From assembly GCF_030272615.1 (NCBI RefSeq), contig NC_081413.1, positions 103,190,239-103,254,238 of the forward strand: a stretch of DNA of 64,000 nt, given 5' to 3'. Shown here piece after piece: positions 12,013 to 23,470 of the stretch. The notes beneath the pieces were generated by a model, which had not been told where the DNA came from, did not search any database, and saw only the letters and a program-made list of their open reading frames with translations. The first letter of the stretch is position 1. Each line of letters opens with the position of its first letter. The position numbers and the translations under genes were made by a program. The DNA comes from Cryptomeria japonica (Eukaryota > Streptophyta > Pinopsida > Cupressales > Cupressaceae).

Positions 12013-14312
12013 GTGGGAGTATGGCTTACACTAATACTATAGGTAAAGTAGAAGAAAGAGAGATGAAGATGAGAGACATAGAGAAATACCATACAGAGTA
12101 TAAGACATCACTAATCTTGGGGAACAAAACCCTCATTCTTAGGATCTTAACTCACTCAAACATATGCAAGAGCACACAAAATAAAAAGGATAATACAATC
12201 AAAACAAGACAAAGCACAAAAGGCACATGAGAAAAATTAAAAAAACAAGACCACAAATCAACTAGCCGAAGAGACCTCGATACTCAAATGTATCAACAAC
12301 TAATTGAAACACAAAGACAAATGCCATCACATAAACACCAATAATCACATAAAAGAGAAAATTTGACATCATCCATGAACCATCGATAGTAAAACTATGA
12401 TTCCATGTGAGGAAGAAGAGAGAGTACATGAATACATACTTTGGTGATCCATGAGAAGAAAGGCAAACAAGAGAAACCATGGACATCTCACCCCTAAAAC
12501 TAGGTGATCCATGGAGAAAAAGGACATGGAAAACTAGCCCCTAGATTCTATCTAGGTGATCCATGTAAGGGAGGAGAGTGAGAACACCATTAGTTCTACT
12601 CAACCTCATGCGCACATGTGCAAGTGAGGTTCAAAGCACCTCATAGGAGTTTATGCCCGAGTATGCTACAACTTGTACAAGATGTATAGTACAAATGACA
12701 AGAAAGTGGCAATATCTCGCTCTAAGAGGCTGCTGGTTCTGAGAATGACCCACTGTATAAGCGAAAAGTGGCGACATCTCATTCTAAGAATGACCCACTA
12801 TATAAAAGAAAAGTAGCGACATCTCGTTCTGAGAATGACCCACTGTATAAGAGAAAAGTGACGACATCTTGTTCTGAGAATGATCCACTATATAAGAGAA
12901 AAGTGGCGACATCTCATTTTGAGAATGACCCACTGTATAAGAGAAAAGTGGCAACATCTTGTTCTAAGAATGACCCACTATATAAGAGAAAAGTGGTGAC
13001 ATCTTGTTTTGAGAATGACCCAATGTATAAGAGAAAAGTGGCGACATCTCATTCTGAGAATGACCCACTGTATAAGAGATACAATGCACGAGATAAATAT
13101 AGTACAAAATGAGTAGTGTGGGTGCCCCCCCCTTAATTCAAATAGTTTAATGTTGATATCTTAAGGAAAGTGGAGCAAGGATACCTACCTTCAACACAAA
13201 GAAGATATCCATCATGAAACAATGTCATAGATCTAAGAAAGAGAGGGAAAACTCTTCAAGCAAGGATAAGATATTTGGAAAGAGATATCTTGCTTTAAGT
13301 GTAAAAGAGATCCTTGTAGGAGAAGAGATATTTGCTAAAAAGACATCTATCTCCAATAGGAATTGTCTTAGACAAATGTAACATCTTCTAGAATAAAGAA
13401 AAGAAGAGAGCAAGAATTTAATCCTTCCTCCTATTGCTAAGTGAAAGGGATTCTTGATGAAGGATGACTCACTTTTATCCCAATGGGGATGGCTGAATTT
13501 ATTATATATGTACATTACCAAGTGTGAAAGAGATTGTATTCAAGGACTTATACCCCTTGTATAAGAGAGAACCCTTGGGCAAACAACAACAACTTCACAC
13601 AAGGAATGACATCAAGTAATAAAACTCACACCATTCGCGAAATAGGAAAGAGTGGATCCTTAGAGAAAGAGAGAGGGAGAGAGATCATTGCCCCCAAAGT
13701 ATAGGAAAATGAGAAGAATTACACAAATTCTATAAAGAAATAAGAGATGAAGTGTTTCAAGCAAAGAATACATCCTATCCAAGGAACAGACATGCGCTCG
13801 CAATAACGATAACTCCATTCAAGAAAGGACATCAAGTTATGAATAACACAATAGAAGAGGTAATTTGTAAAGAGAGAGAAAGAAGAAGGTTCATAAAAGT
13901 TCTCTGAGGAGAGATTGTTCATAATAGACATATCGTTTCAATCATGGAGAATATCCCACTCACAGAACAAACATGCGCTCGCATGAAGGAGAACTCCATG
14001 CAAGAAAGGACATCAAGTTTATGAATAATGTAATCCATAAAGAAAATAGTGAAACCTTAGAAAGAGGAAAATGAATATTCTTACCCCCAAAGCATAGAGG
14101 AAAGAATAAATAGATTATTACGTTTCTCACTAAGTATGATTGCACCTAAAATTGTACCACCATGATTGACAAGGAGCCCCCAATAGGTAGGCTAACTATG
14201 TCACATAGTGAGGAGAAACATAATAGGAACTTGAATGCTATTCTAAATTATCATGATGAATATACAATTCATTGTCAGATGTTATGTTTAACATGCCGGA
14301 ATCAATGTAATG
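12013..14312 (-). other. Element A 3' internal region, mostly non-coding
   Basis: No protein domain was found. It contains GGTGATCCATG at 12443, 12503 and 12555, the 45-bp tandem array at 12736-13080, and two related blocks near 13790-13840 and 13970-14020 (ATGCGCTCGCA... GAAAGGACATCAAGTT). The repetitive nature is typical of non-autonomous LTR element interiors. Confidence 0.5.
12736..13080 (+). repeat. 45-bp tandem repeat array (~7.7 copies)
   Basis: The unit TTCTGAGAATGACCCACTGT plus ATAAGAGAAAAGTGGCGACATC... recurs every 45 bp with a few substitutions per copy. Because 45 is a multiple of 3, the plus strand stays open and would read a 15-residue repeat (SENDPLYKRKVATS). That open frame follows from the repeat length, and the array is antisense to element A, so translation is doubtful. 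Confidence 0.85.
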
Positions 14313-15055
14313 CTATATTTTTATTTTCAAAGCTTGACACTCATTAGTAGAATGGCCACGAGTTTGATGATATTTACAAAAAGAAGAATTTTGAGAATGT
14401 TGTTTATGTTTTCTTCTTCGTTTAGGACAAAGAAGAGATATTAAGTTGGAATTGGTCAACACATTTTCTTGTTGTAACTCAAAATTAGAATGAGAAGTTG
14501 TGGATTTACAAGATAATGGAGAAGAAGATGTTGACAAAGGAAAGTGTGATTTCTCATGACTTTGTCACTCACATTCAAGCATTTGTCCATTCCATCCATG
14601 TCTATGTTCAAAAGAGGGTTCACTTTTAGGGGGAATTGGAGTTTAAAGAGGCCCAATCAATTTCAAGATTTGTGTTAAGAGAAAAATTTGGAATATGAAA
14701 TTCAGGTACCTTGGACTTTCTAGAAAAGGTAGGAGTGAAATCTAAGGACCCCCAATCATCCTCTAAGAGTTCTTCTTTAGAAGCTTCTTTGGTAGGAGAT
14801 GGTGTATTTGAGTGAATTGAAGAGATTATTGTAGGAACTAAGAAAGCATATGATGCTTCACTTATATTCTCATCAACTACCTCATTAGTATATGTGTAAG
14901 GCACAACATAATGATGAGAAATAATATCATCCTCTTGTCCTAAGGTATCTTTATGTTCGAGACACTCATTAGGAAAATGACTATTATATATAAGTAATGG
15001 TTCATCTTTAGAGGGAAGATCATGAAAATAAGGTATGATATCACTAGGATAAGTA
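14313..15055 (-). pseudogene. Element A gag-like remnant, C-terminal part
   Basis: The minus frame from the P insertion site down to 14626 reads an acidic, Ser/Pro-rich protein with DLPSKDEPLL and LGQEDDIIS modules. A second frame (14537-14313) carries FCKYHQTRGHSTNEC, a C-X2-H-X4-H-X4-C motif like the gag knuckle of some Ty3/gypsy elements. At least one frameshift separates them. The upstream half lies at 23243-23470, on the other side of element P. A particle/RNA-binding role is inferred from the knuckle alone. Confidence 0.55.
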
Positions 15056-15989
15056 TGATGGCAACTGACACTCATCCGGTTTAGTTGTTTTGTCATTGAT
15101 GGAAACACACATCATTTTGGGTTGGACACTTAATCGGTAATAATAGATATTCATGTTTTGGAAACTGACATTCAAGTCATCCGACAAACAAGGGAAACCA
15201 GAAAAATAGGAAACGGCATATGAGGCCAACATAGGAGATTGATCCGACAGGTCTACACGACAACAATCAGTGGCATCAGTCACAAAGTTTAATGCATTTA
15301 TTTTTGTCTAGGCTGACATGTAAATAAATTATAATATCATTGTAAGCCGACATAAGGCATTCATGTTTATGTTTGGGAAGGGTATTTAAGTCAGTTCGGT
15401 TAGGTTATTTTGGATATACATACAAAGAGAAGGAATATATAGTGGTGTCATTTTATGCGAGAAATATTGATCGACTAAATGCGAATATAATATTCTGTAG
15501 TCGGTCTTGGTTATTGGTTTAGAGGTTTGGGATGCAAAGTAAGTTACTGGTAAAGGAGGACACAATGAAAATTGGTACAGACAGTGATTGAACCGGAACT
15601 CATCCAACATAGCAAATGCATTCTCTGAGTTCAAAATTTTGTTTGTAAACCAGTATTTGGTGTTTGTAGTCAGTGATGCTCCTTTTGTGATGAGCAGTGC
15701 GCTCTAGGATATTGGCCTTCCTACATGTGCATGCCCCTATTGTAATATTTATTCACTTGGCCAGTGGATAGATATTGTGGGTCACCAATCCCACCGTGGT
15801 TTTTCCTCTTTGAGGTTTTCCACGTATAAATTTTTGTGTTATGGTGTATGTTCTTGTGGTGGCATCATTTCTACTTACTGTTATATTCTTTTATGGTTAC
15901 CGGTTACTGAATTACTTTGTTTAAGGTTAAAATTGATCTCACCAGTAGAACACTGATTCCCCCCCCTTTAGTGTTCTTGGATTCCAACA
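15056..15989 (+). repeat. Element P left LTR
   Basis: It starts TGATGGCAACTGACACTC and ends GGATTCCAACA, and aligns along its length with 22284-23237. Both copies contain a C-run just before the shared TTAGTGTTCTTGGATTCC end. Confidence 0.9.
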
Positions 15990-15991
15990 AT

Positions 15992-16004
15992 TGGTATCAG
16001 ATCC
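15992..16004 (+). promoter_or_regulatory. Element P primer binding site (initiator tRNA-Met type)
   Basis: TGGTATCAGATCC starts two bases after the LTR end. It differs by one base from the common copia site TGGTATCAGAGCC. Confidence 0.85.
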
Positions 16005-16057
16005 TGGTACCTTGGAGTAAGTCTAATAGCTTAAGGAAGATCCTGAATCCGAAATCC

Positions 16058-17206
16058 ATGGAGATGAGTATGGAGAAACAACTTGAAGTAGCAGTTGAAG
16101 ATTATGATGTTGAAAGGATGAAGAACTTGAAGTTGCAAGATGAGTTGAACTCTGCAAAGGAATTCATTCTTATCATACAAGAGAGGCTGTCATCTGCTCA
16201 AGCTAGAAGGAAGGAACTTTAACAAAATTAAGATGATGAAGAAAAGAATGCCCTTAAAGAACAATGTCAGAAGCTAAGTTAGGAGAATACTATCATGAAT
16301 AATGAAATGCAAACCCTAACTATGAGGATGTCCAAGGATATTGAAGACGAGAAGAAGAATGCATAAAATCTTGGCAAATCATTGAAAGATAGATATGAGG
16401 AATGCCTTAGGCTAGCACATGAGAATGATATGTGGAGAACTGAGTTGATGCAAACCCAAAATAATGACCAGGAGTTAGAAGGATTGATAACAGTCCTAAG
16501 GGGAGATCTGAATACTACAAATAAATACAAAGACAAGTTTAAGGATAGTTCTGCAAAGCTTGATGAGCTTTTAAAGAATCAAAGGTGCAAGGGAGACACT
16601 AGAGGTCTTGGATTTGAGCATGGATAAAGCTCCAGTACTGCAAATGAAGTTGAAGCAACTGATGAGAAGGAGAACCCACCTGTCAACCATAACCATAAAT
16701 AATCAGTAAGGCAGCCCAATGCACATAAATTCAATGGTAGATGTTTTGTTTTCAATAAATTTGGTCACATGGCAAGACATTGTAGAAATAGAGAAAATCA
16801 GGACAATAATGTAGTTCTCGGTTAGTGTTCAAATTGCAAGAAGTATGGTCATAGGATAGAAGATTGTAGAATGAATGTGAAATTTCATGCTTGTGGAAAG
16901 TTTGGACATATGGCTAGTCAATGAAGGTCAAGGAATGATCAAGGATACAATAAATCAATTCAAAAAATTAATGTCACTTACTATGCATGCAACAAAATAG
17001 GACATATTGCTAAATTTTGAAGAAGCAAGAACAATTTGGTAGGAAATGATGAGAAAGGAAAACAAAAGGTTGATGATATCTGGAAGGAGCATGAGAGGAA
17101 ATGGGTTAGGAAATCTAAAGATCAATTGACAGAGACAAACAACCCGGTTACTCAACTGACAGAGAAGAATGTTCCTGCACTGGCAGGAAACTCATTCGGT
17201 AACTAA
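16058..17206 (+). pseudogene. Element P gag-like protein with four zinc knuckles (broken)
   Basis: One frame from ATG 16058 to TAA 17204-17206 (382 codons) contains about nine stops but no frameshift. The first 200 codons are Lys/Glu-rich and heptad-like (probable coiled coil). Then come four CCHC boxes: CFVFNKFGHMARHC (second Cys lost), CSNCKKYGHRIEDC (intact C-X2-C-X4-H-X4-C, 16826-16867), and two whose last Cys is now a stop (near 16922 and 17018). The usual copia gag N-terminal domain is not recognisable. RNA binding is inferred from the knuckles. Confidence 0.7.
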
Positions 17207-17585
17207 GGCATTAGCCTTAGGGGGAGGCAAATTAATGATAGATCTTGCATTACCCCTGACAATAGTCTAAAAACTTGTTTTAGATCTTAGAGAAGTTAGT
17301 TTGAAGGTTTTCTAGTACTAAGCTTATGGATTTTGAATCTGGGATGATAGGCCGATAGACATTTATGTCAATGTGAAATTAGGGTTTTCACATAATAAGA
17401 GGGAAATATTGGTTCATTTATGATAACACAACATTCAGAGCAAAGCCGAGTGAGTTTAAGGCAATTCAAGGTGATCAAGAGCATTCTCAAGTGAATTTCA
17501 GTGCATTTAGAACAAATTTTTAAGAGCTTTCACCGACGAAGGTTGTGAGGTATTTTATCAGTTTCCACGCTATCTTTTGTTTGTA

Positions 17586-20500
17586 ATGGCTTCTGGATCA
17601 GCTCCTTCTTCGGTAGGTTTGGATACCCCTATTGTTGTTGACATCAAGGATCATCCACACTTGATTTTCAAGCAATTCCCTCAGATTGTAAAGATCGGTG
17701 ATTCAGTCAACGTGTTTTCTAGGGTTCCAGATGGAGTTCTATATATTGAAGATGTTCGTGCATATATCCATTGCACTCTGGAGGATTTAGTTTATGTTGA
17801 AATCAAAACAATGTACATGACAAATCTACTGGATAGGAAGGGATTGATGAAATTGGAATTCCAAATTCTAAAGGATCGGGGTTTCACAAACATTTTGGAG
17901 ATGCTGGAATTTGAAGATGAAATGATCTGGTATGTGCTAAGCCGTTTCCACGGGGAATTCATGTGGCTAGAACAACCTTACAAAATCACCAAGGAGGCTA
18001 TTCGTGCAATCACTTGTTTGCTCCAAATTGGTTAGACTCCCGAAAATAAGAAAATATCTAACAATGAGGTGGAGAAGTCAACTAGTGCAACTTTTAAAAA
18101 CCGGTCAATGAGGATAACCACTATCGGAGACAAAGTTGTTCAATTTGCAAGTGTGATCATCGGTTACAAGGTAACACAATCAAACCGATTGAACTTTGTT
18201 TCTAGTTCATGCATTTACTGTGCTCATCAGATGGTCAATGAAAATGATAGGTATGATCTCCGTCAATGGATGTGTGAAGAACGTATTTTAAACCTAGGGA
18301 AGATTAAGGGTAAGAAGAAAGGTATTTTCCGGTATGGCAACCTTGTTGTTTGCTTGATGCTTTTCTTTTTGAATGAGTTACTGAGATCTAGTAAAACACA
18401 ATGGGAATTTGATATGTCGGTAAGGAAACAAATAAAAGATGATATAAGAGGCTTGGGACAAGATAAGGAGAGAGAGTCCATTTTGTGGGGTTATTTCAAA
18501 TCTTTTCAGAAGACAATGAAAAAGAGAGAGTGAGTGCCTAAGTATATTGTTGATAAGTACTCTACAAAATTATGCTTTATGGTTAAGAAGGATGAAACAT
18601 TGATGGAGGTAGTACAACCATGAAAGATCTAGATCACTGAGATGGGTTATGAGGTTGATGCTGAGATCTTGGACTTATATGCCAAGACTCTTATTGATTC
18701 CCCAGTTGATGAAGCTGAGAAAACCTTTGGGACAAGAAAGCAAAAGGAATCCAAAGTTCAGATAGGTTTTAGCAAGAAGAAGAGGGAAGGAAAAATCAAG
18801 AAGGTTGGTGAAGCTATGGAGAAGATGTCCTCTGAAATCAAATAGATCAATGGACTAGCAAAAGGGTCATCTCCGACAATAGTTCAAAATCCATCGACAA
18901 CAACAACCGGCAAGGGTGTATTGAAGAGGAAGAAACCTGAAACTTATATTGCCCTTGTTGAATTTGGTTATGATACTGATGTTGTTCTCTCAAAGATTCC
19001 CAAGACTTACATCAGGATACAAAGGAAAAAGCCCAAGGAAGGAAAGAAACAAAAAGTGAAGGTCACTCCTCCAATAGCCCCAAAGAAATTTTTGAAGAGG
19101 AAACCGATTAAAGAGTCTACTTCTATTCCTGACAAGAAGAAATTAGATATAGATATGGCTCTCAAATCCGGTAAGAGTATTGAAGTCATTCCTCCTCTCC
19201 CAGTTGTTGAATTGATTGATCAAATAACTAAAGATGGAATTTTGAGTAATATCTAGCATTACTATGCACATATGGATGATAAGGAATAAATGGAGATTGA
19301 TGAAGCAATTTTGTTATACTTAGATATATATAGGAAGGCATTACTTGATATTGAAAATCAAATATTGAGAGATTTGTACAATAAGCTAGATGCTAGGAGA
19401 TTGTTTGCAGTTGAAGAGGATAAAAATATAAAAAAGTAGGAGTTATTGACTGTTTGTGATGCAATAACTGATGAGGAGTTGTAACAGTGTCTGGAATATG
19501 CAAATAAAACAATTTTTTGGAGAAGAAACTGACATGTGAGTCTAATGGTAGGTAGAGTAAATGAAATAGTTAAGGAGACCCATGAGGCATGGGTAAAATT
19601 CTTTGTAGATAAACCTAATTTCTTTACTCCACCGGTATTCCCTCCTAAGTCTGGTATTCAAGATATCTCAGTTGATAGTAAGGGGAAAGGTATATTAGGT
19701 TTGGATTCACCAGTTTTGGAACAAAAACTAATAGAGGATATTCCTCCAGATGTATCACTTGTACATAATGTAGAGAAACCGGTAGTTAACACTGAAGTTG
19801 TGCATGATAAGCAGGATACACCGAAACAAAACATTTTGGATGTAGAGTTTATTGATGTAGATGTAGACACCTAAAAATGTCTCTTTGATCATGTACTAAT
19901 TATTCATCTAATTAGTTAAATAATTCTTTAATTATTTAATTAAGTTAATTAATCTTGTTCTTCTAATTTCATATTTCCTCATAATCTCACTAATTATTCT
20001 ATTTCTATTTCTATCATCATTTAATCATTTTAATCATTTTCTAATATTAATTAAATATTTATTATTTAATTAATTATGATTTAATTCCTTTAATTTAAAT
20101 AATCTTTATTATTTAAATAAATTAATTCTCAATTTCTATCTCTAATCATCTAATCATTCAACTCTTTTCTAAATATTAATTAAATATTTATTATTTAATT
20201 AATTGTGATTTAATTCTTTTAAATTAAATAATCTTTATTATTTAATTAAATTCCATTTCTATATAATTAAATAGTTTCTTTAAATTATTTAATTAACTAA
20301 TTAATTCTTCCACTTCCAAATCCCCAGATTCTAATTTCATTTAATTTCATATTCTTCTAATTTCTTTCAAATTCAAATACATGTGCATGATTTCAAAAAC
20401 CAAATTGAAAATCAAAGTTAAGTTCTAAATATATTCAAATGCTAAATTGAATTAATAAATTCAATTATTTGAATAATATCTCATGCAAAGATTAAATTAA

Positions 20501-22079
20501 TAATCTAAATCTAAATGCAAGCTCATGCTAAATTAATTAATTCAATCAATTAATTAATTAAATCATTTATTTCTTCAACTTCTATTTCCATCTTTCAATT
20601 AGCTTTTTCTAAATTTATCTCTCTATGTCATCCTCTTTATTTCCACCAATCATCCTTTTCCTTCCTTCAGTTAACTCTTTCATCAATCAATTGACTGAAT
20701 TAATCTATTCAATCTATTGAATTTCACTCCTACAATCAACAGTTCAACTATCAACTTGCATTTGAGCTCACCTGAGTTCACATCTCTTGATCAATCTGTT
20801 CTACCTTTCAATCAATCTTCTCCAATTTTCTATAAATTGAGCATCCAATCTCACAATTACCCTGAATCATGAACTTCAAATCTTTGTGTCACTTGCAGGT
20901 TACCAGCGCAATATCTGAGAGCCATCATACCACAAAGAGGAGAAGAGAAATGGAAGCGATATGCCATCTTGGGATAGGGAGTTTTATTGAATGATTTTAA
21001 TTCCTATTTCTTAATTGCATTATTTCATTTTATGTTTGAATTTCTTAGATAGTTAAGGATTTCGTGATTGTCCTTATTTCCTATTTAGCAATGGTATCTT
21101 TGAGCATAGCACAGTAGATATAGAAAATAAATAGGTTGAGGATATTTCACCTCCATAAACAAATTTACATACATAAGAGGTTAAGGTTGAGTAGGTTACT
21201 GCACCAAGTGGCAAAGACACTGGTGCCAGGTAGCAGATTGGCGAGTCTAGTAATTCATTATTAACACTTGGCTCATCCGGTCAATTTGATTTTGGACAGA
21301 GGAATATTGAACAACTGAGAAGTTTTGAATTGATGTATGTTGCAGCTTAGAAGTTAAGGAAGGAAGAAACATAAGACAAGAAAGTCATTGAGCATGCCAT
21401 TCTGGTTTTGCAACAGCTAGTTCCAGGATACACTAGTTCAGTAGCTATCCCCTATGGCAAGCTTAAGAGTTTGGCTGAACACATTGCAAAAGTGTTTCAA
21501 ACTCTTCAAAAGATATCAAACTGATAGTTAATAGAGAGACACAATGCAACTAGGAAGGTCACCTGTGACAATATGATCATATCAGACAAGGTCAAGATGA
21601 CAAAGCAACTAACAAAGATTGATGAGGCTCTTAATTAGTGCAGTTGTATATATAGGTCTTGTAGTAACACCGACAAACTTATAGCTAACTTAGAGGTAAA
21701 AATAAAAGTGACAAAAGCCCAGTTGGAACATCTGGATAACAATTTTGATGTTACTCATTCATTGACCAACGCTATTGATGGTAAAATTTTGGTTATAGAA
21801 ACAAAGATATCAGCCTTGGAGAAAGATATGGATAGGTTAATCTGATGAGCTAGGGAATTGAGAGGATTGGTAAGTCCCCGGTTGAACACTTTGTTACTTC
21901 ATAAGCGGGAAAGTTTAGAATTGATGAATAAACCCACACCAACAGACCTAATTGAAGAAGAACTTCATGCATACATTCTTAATGGGTTTGTATCTATTTT
22001 GGGAACATTAAAAATTTGTTGGGATAATTACTTAAGATTTTTGAAGGGTGCTTACCCGGATATATTCAAGTACATCTAG
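17586..22079 (+). pseudogene. Element P long non-pol ORF (ORF2), interrupted by a solo LTR
   Basis: Frame 0 opens at ATG 17586 and is kept without any frameshift to the TAG at 22077-22079, crossing the inserted solo LTR (LTR plus TSD is 1257 bp, a multiple of 3). Without the insert it would be about 1,078 codons. It now has many stops, the first at 18033. Layout: an N-terminal globular part of about 330 residues; Lys-rich segments near 18930-19130 (KRKKPET, PKKFLKRKP); an acidic stretch; then a C-terminal coiled-coil-like region (21500-21850). No protease, integrase or RT motif is present. Family unknown. It resembles the H ORF in layout only. Confidence 0.65.
19862..21113 (+). mobile_element. 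Solo LTR (family F) inside element P
   Basis: A 1252-bp block beginning TGTAGACACC and ending CATAGCACA is flanked by perfect TSDs GTAGA (19857-19861 and 21114-21118). It is extremely AT-rich with AATTAATTAAAT-type strings. Only one LTR is present, so LTR-LTR recombination has removed the rest. The same LTR, inverted, forms element C (30122-61429), which confirms both ends. Nothing coding was seen. Confidence 0.9.
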
Positions 22080-22283
22080 ATCCAGTAAACACATTTTTGA
22101 TTTCATTCTTTCATTCAACCTTTGTCATTGATGTCAAAGGGGGAGTGGTTGTTGTAAAAAATGTTAAGGGACATAAGAAGTAATGTATAGTTTAGGGGGA
22201 GCAGGGTTAGTTTTGGGAGGAACCGGGACTTCAACAATCCATTTTTTTACATGAGTGTTGCCATCAAAGCCAAAGGGGGAGAT
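22080..22283 (+). promoter_or_regulatory. Element P 3' leader and polypurine tract
   Basis: Between the ORF2 stop and the right LTR lie two PPT-like strings: CAAAGGGGGAGTGG near 22136, and AAAGGGGGAGAT at 22272-22283 directly before the LTR. The second is the functional position. Confidence 0.75.
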
Positions 22284-23237
22284 TGTTGGAAATTGACACT
22301 AATCGGGTTTAGCTGTATTGCCATTGATGGCAACACACATCATTTTGGGCTGGAAACTTAACCGGTACTCACCGGTATTCTTGTTTCGACAACCGACATT
22401 CAAGTCATCTGACAGACAAGGAAAAATGGCAAACTAGGAACCGATATATGAGGCCGACATAGGAGATTGATCCGATAGGTCTACATGACAACAATCATTG
22501 GCACAGGTCACAAAGTTTAATGTATTTATTTTTGTCTAGTTCGACATGTAAATAAATTTTAATATCATTGTAAGTTGACATAAGGCATTCATGTTTATGT
22601 TTGGGAAGGGTATTTAAATCAGTTTGGTTAGGTTATTTTGGATATACATACAGAAAGAAGGAATATATAGTGGTGTGATATTATGCGAGCAATGTTGATC
22701 GACTAAATGCAAATATAATATTCTGTAGTTGGTCTTGGTTATTGGTTTAGAGGTTTGGGATGCGAAATAAGTTAATGGTAAAGGAGGACATAGTGAAAAA
22801 CCATACAGACAGTGCTTGAACCGAAACTCATCCAACATAGCAGATGCATTCTCTGAGTTTAAAATTTTATTTGTAAACCAATATTTGGTGTTTTTAGTTA
22901 GTCAGGCTCCTTTTGTGATGAGTAGTGCGCTCTAGGCTATTGGCCTTCCTGCATGTGCAGGCCCCTATTGTAATATTTATTTATTTAGCCAATGGATAGA
23001 TATTGTGGGTCACCAATCCCACCATGGTTTTTTCTCTTTGAGGTTTTCCACGTATAAATCTATATGTTATGGTGTATGCTTTTATGGTGGCATAATTTCT
23101 ACTTATCGTTATATTCTTTTATGGTTACCGGTTACTGAATTACTTTGTTAATAAGGTTAAAATTGATCTCACTGGTAGAACACTGATTCACCCCCCCCCC
23201 TTCGCTCCCCCTCTCTTAGTGTTCTTGGATTCCAACA
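22284..23237 (+). repeat. Element P right LTR
   Basis: It starts TGTTGGAAATTGACAC, directly after the polypurine tract, and ends GGATTCCAACA before TSD AAGTA. It pairs with 15056-15989. Confidence 0.9.
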
Positions 23238-23242
23238 AAGTA

Positions 23243-23470
23243 GCCATAATATCATCCTCTTGCACCAAATAATCCTTATGAGGGAGGTACTTTTTAGGAG
23301 AAGAAGGAACACAATTCTCCAAAGATTCATCTTTAGAAGGGAGATCTTTGAAAGAAGTGTCCATATTCCCTTTTTGCACCAGCGTGCCCTCATTAATGAG
23401 ATCAATTTTGGGAGAGGGTAAATCATAGCTATGAATGAAAGGGAGAACTAGATTATCACCATAAGCATGA
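23243..23470 (-). pseudogene. Element A gag-like remnant, N-terminal part
   Basis: A minus frame reads MDTSFKDLPSKDESLE and LVQEDDIMAT, ending at the P insertion site. The modules DLPSKDE and QEDDI recur in the portion at 14626-15055, so the ancestral protein had internal repeats. The true start is not clear. Confidence 0.45.

Larger units (their letters stand above)
15056..23237 (+). mobile_element. Element P: copia-type LTR element carrying gag and a long non-pol ORF
   Basis: Perfect TSDs AAGTA (15051-15055 and 23238-23242) flank LTRs of 934 and 954 bp. A tRNA-Met-type primer binding site follows the left LTR, and AAAGGGGGAGAT precedes the right LTR; both are typical of plant Ty1/copia. 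The interior has a zinc-knuckle gag-like frame (16058-17206) and a second frame (17586-22079), but no protease, integrase or RT. A solo LTR of another family sits inside. It is inserted in element A's gag. Confidence 0.9.

Noticed and set aside
12736-13080. Regular repeats as a CRISPR array
   Set aside because: Units are contiguous 45-bp repeats without variable spacers, in a plant LTR element.
15917-16057. Longer start of the P gag inside the LTR and primer site
   Set aside because: The open frame begins in the LTR by chance; ATG 16058 is the first start after the primer site.
23169-23426. Leu-rich 85-residue minus ORF
   Set aside because: It crosses the P LTR/element A junction and is a shadow of the frame reading DLPSKDE.
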